Below are positions 1-6,268 of a stretch of 14,663 bases of DNA, piece after piece. This DNA comes from Desulfonatronaceae bacterium UBA663. Lineage in GTDB: Bacteria > Desulfobacterota > Desulfovibrionia > Desulfovibrionales > Desulfonatronaceae. The position numbers and the translations under genes are program-made. The DNA lies in NCBI GenBank assembly GCA_002299865.1, contig DBNV01000114.1, positions 1,915 to 16,577 on the forward strand, in the 5' to 3' direction. Positions within the stretch are counted from its first letter, which is position 1, and each line of letters starts with the position of its first letter. The notes under the pieces were generated by a model, which did not search any database, had not been told where the DNA came from, and was given only the letters and a program-made list of their open reading frames with translations.

Positions 1-37
1 AGCTGTAGGACCCTAACTGCATCACCATTGTTGTAAA

Positions 38-55
38 AAATTTGCATGAAAATTT
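38..55. repeat. AT-rich 18-bp near-perfect palindrome
   Basis: The sequence AAATTTGCATGAAAATTT pairs with its own reverse complement except at one symmetric position: AAATTT on each side and a central CATG, with a G/A mismatch between. It lies upstream of the short plus-strand frame that begins at 109. Such a site could be an operator for a dimeric regulator, but the AT-richness makes chance possible and no regulator gene is visible. Confidence 0.35.
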
Positions 56-108
56 GTGAGTTGCGATTTTTCGCTTGCATTAACAGGACCATTTTTTATG
101 CTCTTTTC

Positions 109-344
109 ATGGCGCATCTGCATAAAAAGAACAAGGGCGGCAGGACCTATTGGCTTAATTTTCACCTGCTGTTGAAAAAACTCGTAAGGCCATGAACCTC
201 GCGGAAGCTGTCATTCGCGGCAATTTCTTCTGTTTGCAAGAGATTGGCAGTGACGAAGAACAAGCATCAACAAGCGATGAAAATAGAGCCTCACCTTCAA
301 TGACACAGAGAGGTAGACAGAAAATAACCGGAGAAGTCGGCTAA
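109..344 (+). pseudogene. Possible remnant of a small gene, frameshifted, unknown family
   Basis: An ATG at 109 opens a 28-codon frame beginning MAHLHKKNKGGRTYWLNF, which stops at 193-195. A second frame, open from 159 and stopping with TAA at 342-344, reads on as SPAVEKTRKAMNLAEAVIRG and further. Adding one T to the TTTT run at about 159-162 would join them into a 78-residue protein. The basic Lys/Arg-rich start followed by an aromatic pair looks, in a general way only, like the N-terminus of some integrases or transposases. I cannot assign a family. No ribosome site lies at usual spacing before 109. It is convergent with the ribosomal operon, and its last codons overlap the suggested rplQ terminator. 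It may equally be chance. Confidence 0.2.
321..343 (-). terminator. Candidate intrinsic terminator after rplQ (weak)
   Basis: On the minus strand, 55 nt past the rplQ stop, TAGCCG and CGGTTA form a 6-bp stem with one G-U pair and a 7-nt loop, followed at once by TTTT and then CTGT. Position and order fit a factor-independent terminator for the supercluster, but the stem is short and the U tract is brief. A second, poorer hairpin (AGTT/AACT followed by a T/A-rich run) lies nearer to rplQ at about 371-385. Rho-dependent ending is also possible. Confidence 0.4.
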
Positions 345-398
345 CTACCTGCTATTAAGCCATTTTTAAAGAGTTTCCGGGGAACTTCGGGTTAAACG

Positions 399-836
399 TC
401 ATTCCTTTTTAGCAACCGCCGCGCTTCCCTCCTCCGGCTTCTGGGTTTCCTCGGAAGATTTACCGCCCGCCAGAGCGGAGTATTTTGTGAACTCGACCAA
501 AGCCAGGGGCGCGGCATCGCCGGGGCGGGGCAAACTAAACTTCAGCGTCCTAGTGTAACCGCCGGGAACACCCTGATAAAGCGGTGCGATTTCGTCAAAA
601 AGCTTCTTAACCAAGCCATGGTTTTCCAAAACTTGATAGATCTGCCTGCGTGCATGCAAATCATTACGTAAAGCAATGGTCACGAGTTTTTCAACAACTC
701 CGCGCAACTCCTTGGCTTTGGCCTCGGTGGTGCGGATTCGGCCATGCATGATCAAGGCCCTGGCCATATTCCGAAACATGGCCTTGCGATGGGCCGGAGT
801 CCGGTTGAATTTTCTACCGCTCTTCCTGTGTCTCAT
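399..836 (-). CDS. rplQ: 50S ribosomal protein L17
   Basis: L17 is a large-subunit protein bound to 23S rRNA near the exit side of the ribosome. The 145-residue product opens with the family hallmark MRHRKSGRKFNRTPAHRKAM, followed by the helical region with ALIMHGRIRTTEAKAKELR and the ending PGGYTRTLKFSLPRPGDAAP. Family members are commonly about 115-130 residues; the excess here is a low-complexity tail after residue 120, rich in Glu, Lys, Ser and Ala. The ATG lies inside the last codons of rpoA: the genes overlap by 23 nt in different frames, and the AAGGA ribosome site 8 nt before the ATG is itself rpoA coding sequence, so translation is probably coupled. It is the last gene of the operon, as in most bacteria. 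Confidence 0.97.
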   Translation of the reverse strand: MRHRKSGRKFNRTPAHRKAMFRNMARALIMHGRIRTTEAKAKELRGVVEKLVTIALRNDLHARRQIYQVLENHGLVKKLFDEIAPLYQGVPGGYTRTLKFSLPRPGDAAPLALVEFTKYSALAGGKSSEETQKPEEGSAAVAKKE

Positions 837-1869
837 TATTTTGTTCCTTCTTCAACCAATTCTGATATTTTTCGTCAAAGTTGGCGATGGTCACTCCAAA
901 ATCAAAGCCTTGCTTGTTCATAAGACGTCGAAGTTCCTCCAGGGATTTCCGACCGAAATTACGGGTTTCTTCAAGGATCTCGTGCTCTGTTTTTTGGACA
1001 AGCTCCCCGAAAAGAGTAAACCCAGCGTTCTTCAGGCAATTGGTCGCCCGGACTGAAAGTTCAAGGTCGTCAATGGACTTGAACAACACGGGATCAAGGT
1101 CTTGGGCGTCGAAGGACGATGTGTCCTCATCGGAATCACTATCGTCAAAACTGATAAAAACAGTGAGTTGATCCTTCAGAATCTTGGCGGCATAGGCAAC
1201 GGCCTCTTCGGGGCGGATCGATCCATCGGTCCAGACTTCCAGAACCAGCTTGTCATAGTTGGTCATTTGCCCCACGCGAGCCTGCTCCACGGTGTACGCC
1301 GTCTTGGTGACAGGGGAAAAATTAGCGTCCATAGCGATCAAGCCGATCTCGTCTTCCAGACCTTCATGTATTTCCGCCGGAATGTATCCCTTACCCATGC
1401 GCACTTCCAAATCGATCTTCAATTCCACGTCGTCGGTCAAGGTAACAATCAATTGCTCGGGATTCACGATCTTGACCCGTTGATTCTCCTGGATCGCCGC
1501 AGCGGTGACCGGGCCTTTTCCCTTGGCCGCAAGTTGGAGACGTTGCGGCGCCTCAGTGGACATAGCCATTCGGACCTGCTTCAGGTTCAAAATGATATCC
1601 GTGATATCTTCCAAAACTCCGGGAATCGTCGTGAACTCGTGTTGGACTCCTTCAATCCGGGCCGCGACCACAGCGACACCCTGCAGGGATGAAAGCAACA
1701 CGCGGCGCAAAGCATTGCCGATCGTCGTCCCAAAGCCTTTCTCCAATGGCTCGCAGACAAACTTGGCATAGGTTCCGGTAGACCTTTTATCCCGTACCAG
1801 TTGTTCAGGCTTAACCAGTTGCGTCCAGTTACGAGTATTGAGCAGTTTATCGCCTTTACGAAAGAACAT
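814..1869 (-). CDS. rpoA: DNA-directed RNA polymerase subunit alpha
   Basis: Alpha dimerises to start assembly of RNA polymerase and binds promoter UP elements and activators. The product has 351 residues from the ATG at 1869, chosen because AGGTG lies 6 nt before it; a TTG five codons upstream has no such site. The N-terminal domain shows the conserved GFGTTIGNALRRVLLSSLQG at about 46-64 and HEFTTIPGVLED near 77-88. The C-terminal domain runs from about 262 to 330 with LSVRATNCLK, where Arg274 and Asn277 match the DNA-contacting Arg265 and Asn268 of E. coli, and NFGRKSLEEL at 304-313. The linker at about 241-260 is unusually acidic (DDSDSDED). N-terminal text such as LLNTRNW and LVKPEQL is Desulfovibrio-like. 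It overlaps rplQ by 23 nt. Confidence 0.98.
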   Translation of the reverse strand: MFFRKGDKLLNTRNWTQLVKPEQLVRDKRSTGTYAKFVCEPLEKGFGTTIGNALRRVLLSSLQGVAVVAARIEGVQHEFTTIPGVLEDITDIILNLKQVRMAMSTEAPQRLQLAAKGKGPVTAAAIQENQRVKIVNPEQLIVTLTDDVELKIDLEVRMGKGYIPAEIHEGLEDEIGLIAMDANFSPVTKTAYTVEQARVGQMTNYDKLVLEVWTDGSIRPEEAVAYAAKILKDQLTVFISFDDSDSDEDTSSFDAQDLDPVLFKSIDDLELSVRATNCLKNAGFTLFGELVQKTEHEILEETRNFGRKSLEELRRLMNKQGFDFGVTIANFDEKYQNWLKKEQNNETQEER

Positions 1870-1887
1870 TCTATGCACCTGCAAAGT

Positions 1888-2514
1888 CTATTTAGAGTAA
1901 AGTTCCACGACAAGTTGTTCGTTGATCTGAAAAGAGATGTCTTCTCGGGTCGGCAACGCGACAATCTTGCCCTTATGCTGAGCACCGTCCACTTCCATCC
2001 AGGACGGAGTCCCCCTCCGAGCGATGACCTGCTGGGCCTCTTGAATTACGGGGATCTTCCGGCTGCCTTCCCGCACCACGACCTCGTCGCCCACGCGCAC
2101 CCGCAAGGAAGGGATGTTCACCTTATGCCCGTTTAAGGCAAAATGGCCATGTCGAATCAATTGACGAGTCTGATCACGGGAATTGGCGTATCCCATGCGG
2201 TAAATGACGTTGTCCAGGCGGGTCTCCAGGAGGATCAGCAAGTTCGTTCCGGTCACGCCCTTTTGCTTGTCGGCCTTGAAGAAATAATTCCGAAATGGAC
2301 GCTCCAGAATGCCGAATGCGCGACGCAACTTCTGCTTTTCTCGCAACTGTAGGGCGTAGTCGCTGAACTTCTTCCTAGCTCGTCCATGGTCGCCGGGAGC
2401 ATAGGAACGTCTTTCATACGCGCACTTGTCCGTGAAACAGCGGTCTCCCTTGAGAAACAGCTTGGCACCCTCGCGCCGACAAAGTCGGCATTTTGCTTCA
2501 GTATATCTAGCCAA
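1888..2514 (-). CDS. rpsD: 30S ribosomal protein S4 (TTG start)
   Basis: S4 is a primary binder of 16S rRNA, helps nucleate 30S assembly, and in many bacteria represses its own operon. The family start ARYTEAKCRLCRREG begins directly after a TTG at 2514; AGGAG lies 7 nt before it and no ATG fits. This gives 208 residues, the usual length. An open frame extends 19 codons further upstream, but that text is not S4-like and runs through the ribosome site. Cys9, Cys12, Cys26 and Cys31 form the zinc site of the C+ form, spaced as in Thermus S4. The S4 RNA-binding domain covers about residues 98-160 (TRLDNVIYRMGYANSRDQTR). It lies 26 nt after rpsK and 18 nt before rpoA. Confidence 0.97.
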   Translation of the reverse strand: MARYTEAKCRLCRREGAKLFLKGDRCFTDKCAYERRSYAPGDHGRARKKFSDYALQLREKQKLRRAFGILERPFRNYFFKADKQKGVTGTNLLILLETRLDNVIYRMGYANSRDQTRQLIRHGHFALNGHKVNIPSLRVRVGDEVVVREGSRKIPVIQEAQQVIARRGTPSWMEVDGAQHKGKIVALPTREDISFQINEQLVVELYSK

Positions 2515-2521
2515 AACAATT

Positions 2522-2526
2522 CTCCT
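2522..2526 (-). promoter_or_regulatory. Shine-Dalgarno site that fixes the rpsD TTG start
   Basis: The minus strand reads AGGAG followed by seven bases and then TTG GCT AGA TAT, the codons for the conserved S4 start (M)ARY. Strong pairing potential and normal spacing support initiation at TTG. Confidence 0.85.
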
Positions 2527-2540
2527 CTCAACGTAAAAAT

Positions 2541-2933
2541 TTAGACTCTTCTGCGTTTTGGTGGGCGGCAACCGTTGTGCGGGATCGGCGTGATGTCCCG
2601 GATATAGGTCACCTGAAACCCAACGCGGTTAATGGCCCGCATGGCAGCTTCGCGTCCGGAGCCGGGCCCCTTTACAAGCACTCCCACCGTGCGCATGCCC
2701 TGCTCCTGGGCCTTCCGGGCCGCGCTCTCCGCCGCAAGTTGGGCGGCGAAGGGCGTGCTTTTGCGCGATCCCTTGAATCCGGCCATGCCCGAGCTGGCCC
2801 AACTGACCACATTCCCTTTCTGGTCGGTGAAGGAGATGATGGTGTTATTAAAACTGGCTTGAATATGAGCTATGCCCACGGGAATGTTCTTTTTCTCTTT
2901 TCGCTTCCCAGTCTTGCGAGACGATCTGGCCAT
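2541..2933 (-). CDS. rpsK: 30S ribosomal protein S11
   Basis: S11 sits on the 30S platform near the mRNA exit and the Shine-Dalgarno duplex. The 130-residue product has the normal length and signature stretches: IAHIQASFNNTIISFTD near residues 21-37, SSGMAGFKGSRKSTPFAAQ at about 47-65, and the basic ending NGCRPPKRRRV. The N-terminus carries a run of Lys/Arg, as usual for this family. The ATG is preceded by AGGAG, 11 nt away, which is a little long. It follows rpsM after a 69-nt spacer, the widest gap in the alpha part of the operon, and precedes rpsD. Confidence 0.98.
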   Translation of the reverse strand: MARSSRKTGKRKEKKNIPVGIAHIQASFNNTIISFTDQKGNVVSWASSGMAGFKGSRKSTPFAAQLAAESAARKAQEQGMRTVGVLVKGPGSGREAAMRAINRVGFQVTYIRDITPIPHNGCRPPKRRRV

Positions 2934-3002
2934 GTTATGTTCTGCTCCTGTCTATGGAATTGATATGTTCATCCTCGTTGAAAAAGCATACTTCAAAAAA
3001 AG

Positions 3003-3374
3003 CTACCGCTTCTTCTTGCCGACAATGGACCGCCTCGGTCCCTTTCGAGTCCGGGCATTGGAGTGCGTGCTCTGGCCACGTACAGGCAGTCCGCGGCGAT
3101 GTCGCAGACCACGATAACACCCAATATCCATCAAGCGCTTGATATTGCCAGTGATATCGCGACGCAAGTCGCCTTCGACCTTGTAATGAGATTCGATCTC
3201 CTTACGGATGAGGTTTACTTCATCCGCCGTGAGATCATCCGTCTTCCTGGTCCAATCAACACTGGTCGCATCCAGGACTTTCAACGCAGTCGCACGGCCT
3301 ATCCCAAAAATATAAGTCAACGCGACATCCATGCGCTTGTTCTTTGGCAGGTCAACGCCCACAATTCTTGCCAC
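3003..3374 (-). CDS. rpsM: 30S ribosomal protein S13 (GTG start)
   Basis: S13 is in the 30S head, contacts 16S rRNA and the P-site tRNA, and makes bridges to the 50S subunit. The 123-residue product begins MARIVGVDLPKNKR, has the helix-two-turn-helix with TYIFGIGRATALKVL, and ends with the conserved GLRHRRGLPVRGQSTHSNAR and a Lys/Arg tail that reaches the tRNA. The start codon is GTG, with AAGGGGG 6 nt before it; no ATG fits. It begins only 11 nt after the rpmJ stop, so there is no room directly before it for an E. coli-like alpha-operon leader pseudoknot. Confidence 0.97.
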   Translation of the reverse strand: MARIVGVDLPKNKRMDVALTYIFGIGRATALKVLDATSVDWTRKTDDLTADEVNLIRKEIESHYKVEGDLRRDITGNIKRLMDIGCYRGLRHRRGLPVRGQSTHSNARTRKGPRRSIVGKKKR

Positions 3375-3385
3375 GGTCTTCCCCC

Positions 3386-3499
3386 TTATCCTTGTCTTTG
3401 CTTGTGTCGAGGGTTATCGCAGATAATCCGCAATACGCCTTTGCGACGGATGCTCTGACACTTGTCGCAAATTTTTTTTACTGAAGGCTTTACTTTCAT
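3386..3499 (-). CDS. rpmJ: 50S ribosomal protein L36
   Basis: L36 is the smallest large-subunit protein and binds 23S rRNA with a zinc ribbon. The 37 codons on the minus strand read MKVKPSVKKICDKCQSIRRK and then GVLRIICDNPRHKQRQG. Cys11, Cys14, Cys27 and His32 make the classical zinc site of the C+ type. Length and sequence match the family exactly. It lies 14 nt after infA and 11 nt before rpsM, the usual place in operons that keep infA at the spc-alpha junction. Confidence 0.96.
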   Translation of the reverse strand: MKVKPSVKKICDKCQSIRRKGVLRIICDNPRHKQRQG

Positions 3500-3513
3500 T
3501 GTCTGCTCCCGAA

Positions 3514-3732
3514 TTATTTCAATCGATACGTTATCCGGCCCCGTGTCAGATCATAGGGCGACATCTCTACCCGGACCTTGTCGCCTGGAATAAGCCTAAT
3601 GAAATACATCCGCATCTTTCCGGATATGTGCGCCAAAATATGATGTCCGTTCGCCAACTCCACGCGAAACATGGCGTTTGGCAACGCCTCTAAAATTGTT
3701 CCCTCAATCTCAATGGCTTCTTCCTTGGCCAT
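3514..3732 (-). CDS. infA: Translation initiation factor IF-1
   Basis: IF-1 blocks the ribosomal A site during initiation and assists IF-2 and IF-3. The 72-residue product from the ATG at 3732 has the exact usual length; it is a single S1-like OB fold with EIEGTILEALPNAMFRVEL, AHISGKMRM and the ending PYDLTRGRITYR. A GTG three codons upstream is too close to the AGGAG site (2 nt), whereas the ATG is 11 nt from it. The gene overlaps the end of map by 23 nt in another frame, so its ribosome site lies in map coding sequence and the two are probably coupled. In E. coli infA is elsewhere; this junction position is common in other phyla and in deltaproteobacteria. Confidence 0.97.
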   Translation of the reverse strand: MAKEEAIEIEGTILEALPNAMFRVELANGHHILAHISGKMRMYFIRLIPGDKVRVEMSPYDLTRGRITYRLK

Positions 3733-4504
3733 ACTCCGCACAACTCCTGCTCAAAACCTCAGGCCCGTCCGGAGTCAGGGCCACAGTGTGCTCAAAATGA
3801 GCAGCCAGGCTACGGTCCTTAGTCACCGCAGTCCAGCGGTCAGGGAGAATCTCAACCTCATCCAACCCGGCCGTGACCATGGGCTCAATGGCCAACACCA
3901 TGCCGGTTTTCAAGGGAATATCAGTATAACGTTGCGGTACAAAATTCGGTATCTCGGGCTTCTCGTGCAGGCTGCGGCCGATACCGTGACCAACGAACCG
4001 CTTCACCACTGAGCACCCTTCAGCCTCCACATGTTTCTGGATGGCCTTTGAAATGTCGTATAAATTATTGCCCACGACGGCGCACGCAATGCCCGCGTCC
4101 AAGGCATGTGCAGTCACGTCCATCAGCTTTTGCGCCGCCGGCCCAATCTTACCCACGGCGATGGTTCTTGCCGAATCACCGTAAAAGCCCTGATAGACGA
4201 CCCCGAAATCAATGCTGACGATATCCCCCTCTTCAAGAATACGATCCGAGGGAAATCCATGTACCACCTGGTCGTTGACCGAGCAGCATACGGCATAAGG
4301 AAAACCCCGGTAGCCCTTGAAGGCCGGCTTGACATTGAAGCGTCGGCACCAAGTCAAGGCCAGCTCTTCCAGTGCAACTGTCTTAATTCCAGGGCGAACT
4401 TGCTCCTGCAAGGCGTCAAGAATAATGGAGACAATACGGTTGGCTTCGCGGAGGATGTTGATTTCTTTGTCGTTTTTCAAAAAAATCCCTAAAAACTTCT
4501 TCAC
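3710..4504 (-). CDS. map: Type I methionine aminopeptidase
   Basis: MetAP removes the initiator methionine from new proteins after deformylation. The 264-residue product has all five metal ligands of the pita-bread fold: Asp99 and Asp110 (SIDFGVVYQGFYGDSA), His173 (GHGIG), Glu207 (AIEPM) and Glu238 (FEHTV), plus His82 and His180, which match substrate-contact histidines of E. coli MetAP. The N-terminus (LKNDKEINILREANRIV) is family-like. The start is less sure: the GTG at 4504 gives MKKFLGIFLKND but sits right behind the GGA of the nearest ribosome site; a TTG eight codons on has AGGG at 6 nt. It begins 2 nt after the secY stop and overlaps infA by 23 nt. Confidence 0.95.
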   Translation of the reverse strand: MKKFLGIFLKNDKEINILREANRIVSIILDALQEQVRPGIKTVALEELALTWCRRFNVKPAFKGYRGFPYAVCCSVNDQVVHGFPSDRILEEGDIVSIDFGVVYQGFYGDSARTIAVGKIGPAAQKLMDVTAHALDAGIACAVVGNNLYDISKAIQKHVEAEGCSVVKRFVGHGIGRSLHEKPEIPNFVPQRYTDIPLKTGMVLAIEPMVTAGLDEVEILPDRWTAVTKDRSLAAHFEHTVALTPDGPEVLSRSCAEYGQGRSH

Positions 4505-4506
4505 TC

Positions 4507-5817
4507 CTAACGCCTGCCTTTGATCCGCGTCTTTTGCATCAGTCCCTCATACTGATGAGTGATGAGGTATGAATCAACCTTGCTCATGGTATCCATGGCC
4601 ACAACCACGACGATGAGTACGCCCGTGCCTCCAAAATAAAAAGGAACATCGAACTGAGCGATCAACAACACGGGCAGGACGCATATCGCGGAGATGTATA
4701 ACGAACCCCACAAAGTAAGCCTGTTCAAGACCCTGTCAAGATATTCCCTGGTGCGCAGCCCCGGACGAATCCCAGGGACAAAACCACCCTGTTTGCGAAT
4801 GTTTTCGGCAATATCCTGGGGATCAAAAATGATCGCTGTGTAAAAATAGCAGAAAAAGATGATCAAGACCACGAAAACGATGTTGTAAGGCAGCGTCATA
4901 GGATCAAACATCGCCGAAATGCTCTGCAACCAAGGGGACGGAGAAAACGTGGCCAGAGTCGCCGGAAACATCAACATGGATGACGCAAAAATCGGGGGGA
5001 TGACGCCGGCGGTATTGATCTTCAGAGGCAGATGAGTGGTTTGCCCCCCGTACATTTTACGTCCCAACATCCTCTTGGCGTATTGAATGGGGATCCGACG
5101 TTGGCCGCGTTCCATAAAGACGATGAAAATCAACACCCCGGCCACGATCAGAGCCAGCAGAATAGCAATGAACAGGCTGATCTGACCAGCCCCCATCAAG
5201 CGGAACACATTCACCACCGCCTCTGGCAATTGGGCCACGATACCGGCGCAAATGATCAAGGAAATGCCGTTGCCGATCCCGTACTCCGTGATCTGTTCCC
5301 CAAGCCACATCAGGAGGACCGTGCCTGCCACCATGGTTATGACTGTGGTGATCCGAAATCCCCAGCCGGCGTCCATGACCACGGGCGCACCCGTAGGGCT
5401 GGTCATGTTTTCAACGCCTATGGCGATGCCCAACCCCTGGATGGTGGCAATGAGCACCGTTCCGTATCTTGTGTATTGAGTGATTTTCTTCCGCCCGGCG
5501 GTCCCCTCTTCCTTGCTCAGCCGCTTCAATTCCGGACTGACGACGGTCAACAACTGGACGATGATGGCCGCGGAAATGTAGGGCATGATGCCCAAAGCGA
5601 AGATGGAGAGGTTGCCCAAACCTCCACCCGCGAACATGTCAAAGAGTCCGAAGAGCGTATCCTGCATGGTGGCAAAAAGTTCGGACATCGCCTGGGAGTC
5701 AACGCCGGGCACGGGGATATGAATCCCGATCCTGCAAGTAGCCAGTACCAAAAAAGTAAAGAGAATCTTGCGTTTCAGTTCCGCAAGACCTCCACTTTTA
5801 CTTGTCGTTTGTTGCAC
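4507..5817 (-). CDS. secY: Preprotein translocase subunit SecY (GTG start)
   Basis: SecY forms the protein-conducting channel in the inner membrane with SecE and SecG and takes substrates from SecA or the ribosome. The 436-residue product shows the expected ten membrane helices. Landmarks are LFTFLVLATCRIGIHIPVPG (TM1, about 19-38), the plug and TM2 region GGGLGNLSIFALGIMPYISA (64-83), TEYGIGNGIS (177-186), RRIPIQYA (240-247), PLKINTAGVIPPIFA (264-278), and the C5 ribosome/SecA loop DPQDIAENIRKQGGFVPGIR (332-351). The GTG at 5817 has AAGGGGAG just upstream; no ATG fits before TM1. The start lies inside rplO, giving a 20-nt overlap in a different frame, so translation is probably coupled. Confidence 0.97.
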   Translation of the reverse strand: MQQTTSKSGGLAELKRKILFTFLVLATCRIGIHIPVPGVDSQAMSELFATMQDTLFGLFDMFAGGGLGNLSIFALGIMPYISAAIIVQLLTVVSPELKRLSKEEGTAGRKKITQYTRYGTVLIATIQGLGIAIGVENMTSPTGAPVVMDAGWGFRITTVITMVAGTVLLMWLGEQITEYGIGNGISLIICAGIVAQLPEAVVNVFRLMGAGQISLFIAILLALIVAGVLIFIVFMERGQRRIPIQYAKRMLGRKMYGGQTTHLPLKINTAGVIPPIFASSMLMFPATLATFSPSPWLQSISAMFDPMTLPYNIVFVVLIIFFCYFYTAIIFDPQDIAENIRKQGGFVPGIRPGLRTREYLDRVLNRLTLWGSLYISAICVLPVLLIAQFDVPFYFGGTGVLIVVVVAMDTMSKVDSYLITHQYEGLMQKTRIKGRR

Positions 5818-6268
5818 GAATCTCCCCTTCCACCGCCACCGGCGTTCCGCCGGCCTGGCGAATCAATTCAGCCGCCTGCTTACTGAAACGATGCGCCTCA
5901 ATAGTTACTGATCGTGACACGCTGCCTCGCGCCAAAATCTTGATAGGCAGGCCTTTCTTGGCCAGCCCGGCGGCATACAATTGATCAATGGTCACATTGT
6001 CGGCTTCGGGAAACACCGTCAGAAGACGATCAAGATTAACAGGCGCATACGCAACACGAAACGGGTTCTTGAATCCGCCCTTGGGCAGACGACGCTGCAA
6101 AGGCATCTGACCGCCCTCGAAACCGGCGGGAATGGAACCGCCGCTTCTGGCTTTCTGCCCCTTATTGCCTCTGCCGGCAGTACAACCAAGGCCGCTGCCT
6201 GTTCCACGTCCGACTCTTTTGCGAGATTTCCGTTCTTCATAAAACGGGTACAGTTCATGAAGCCTCAT
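5798..6268 (-). CDS. rplO: 50S ribosomal protein L15
   Basis: L15 is a late-assembling 50S protein whose long N-terminal arm reaches into 23S rRNA. The 156-residue product begins MRLHELYPFYEERKSRKRVG and has the Gly/Arg-rich arm GRGTGSGLGCTAGRGNKGQK (20-39) and GFEGGQMPLQRRLPKGGFKN (49-68). The ATG at 6268 has GGAAGGA just upstream. The frame stays open further upstream, but that text is not L15-like. The gene normally directly upstream, rpmD (L30), is missing: 110 nt separate rplO from rpsE. The 3' end overlaps secY by 20 nt. Confidence 0.97.
   Translation of the reverse strand: MRLHELYPFYEERKSRKRVGRGTGSGLGCTAGRGNKGQKARSGGSIPAGFEGGQMPLQRRLPKGGFKNPFRVAYAPVNLDRLLTVFPEADNVTIDQLYAAGLAKKGLPIKILARGSVSRSVTIEAHRFSKQAAELIRQAGGTPVAVEGEIRATNDK

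Larger units (their letters stand above)
1..398. other. Intergenic flank downstream of rplQ, no intact gene recognised
   Basis: This is the only stretch over 300 bases without a clear gene. It follows the 3' end of rplQ and is more AT-rich than the operon. I see a hairpin on the minus strand close to rplQ that may terminate the transcript (321-343), an AT-rich near-palindrome at 38-55, and two short plus-strand frames (109-195 and 159-344) that may be one decayed small gene. On the minus strand a frame from an ATG at 92 stays open to the window edge for about 30 codons, but it has only a weak ribosome site and I do not recognise it. Confidence 0.7.

Noticed and set aside
54..83. Possible promoter TTGTGA-18-CATTAA for the plus-strand frame at 109
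   Set aside because: Both boxes are poor matches in AT-rich DNA where chance matches are common.
1..92. Minus-strand frame from an ATG at 92 running off the window edge
   Set aside because: About 30 codons, weak ribosome site and no recognised family; it cannot be judged without the sequence to the left.
3375..3385. S4-type alpha-operon leader before rpsM
   Set aside because: Only 11 nt separate rpmJ and rpsM, so the E. coli-type pseudoknot leader cannot lie there.
5032..5886. A 284-codon plus-strand frame opposite secY
   Set aside because: It is His/Asp-rich text opposite membrane-helix codons, a typical antisense artefact.
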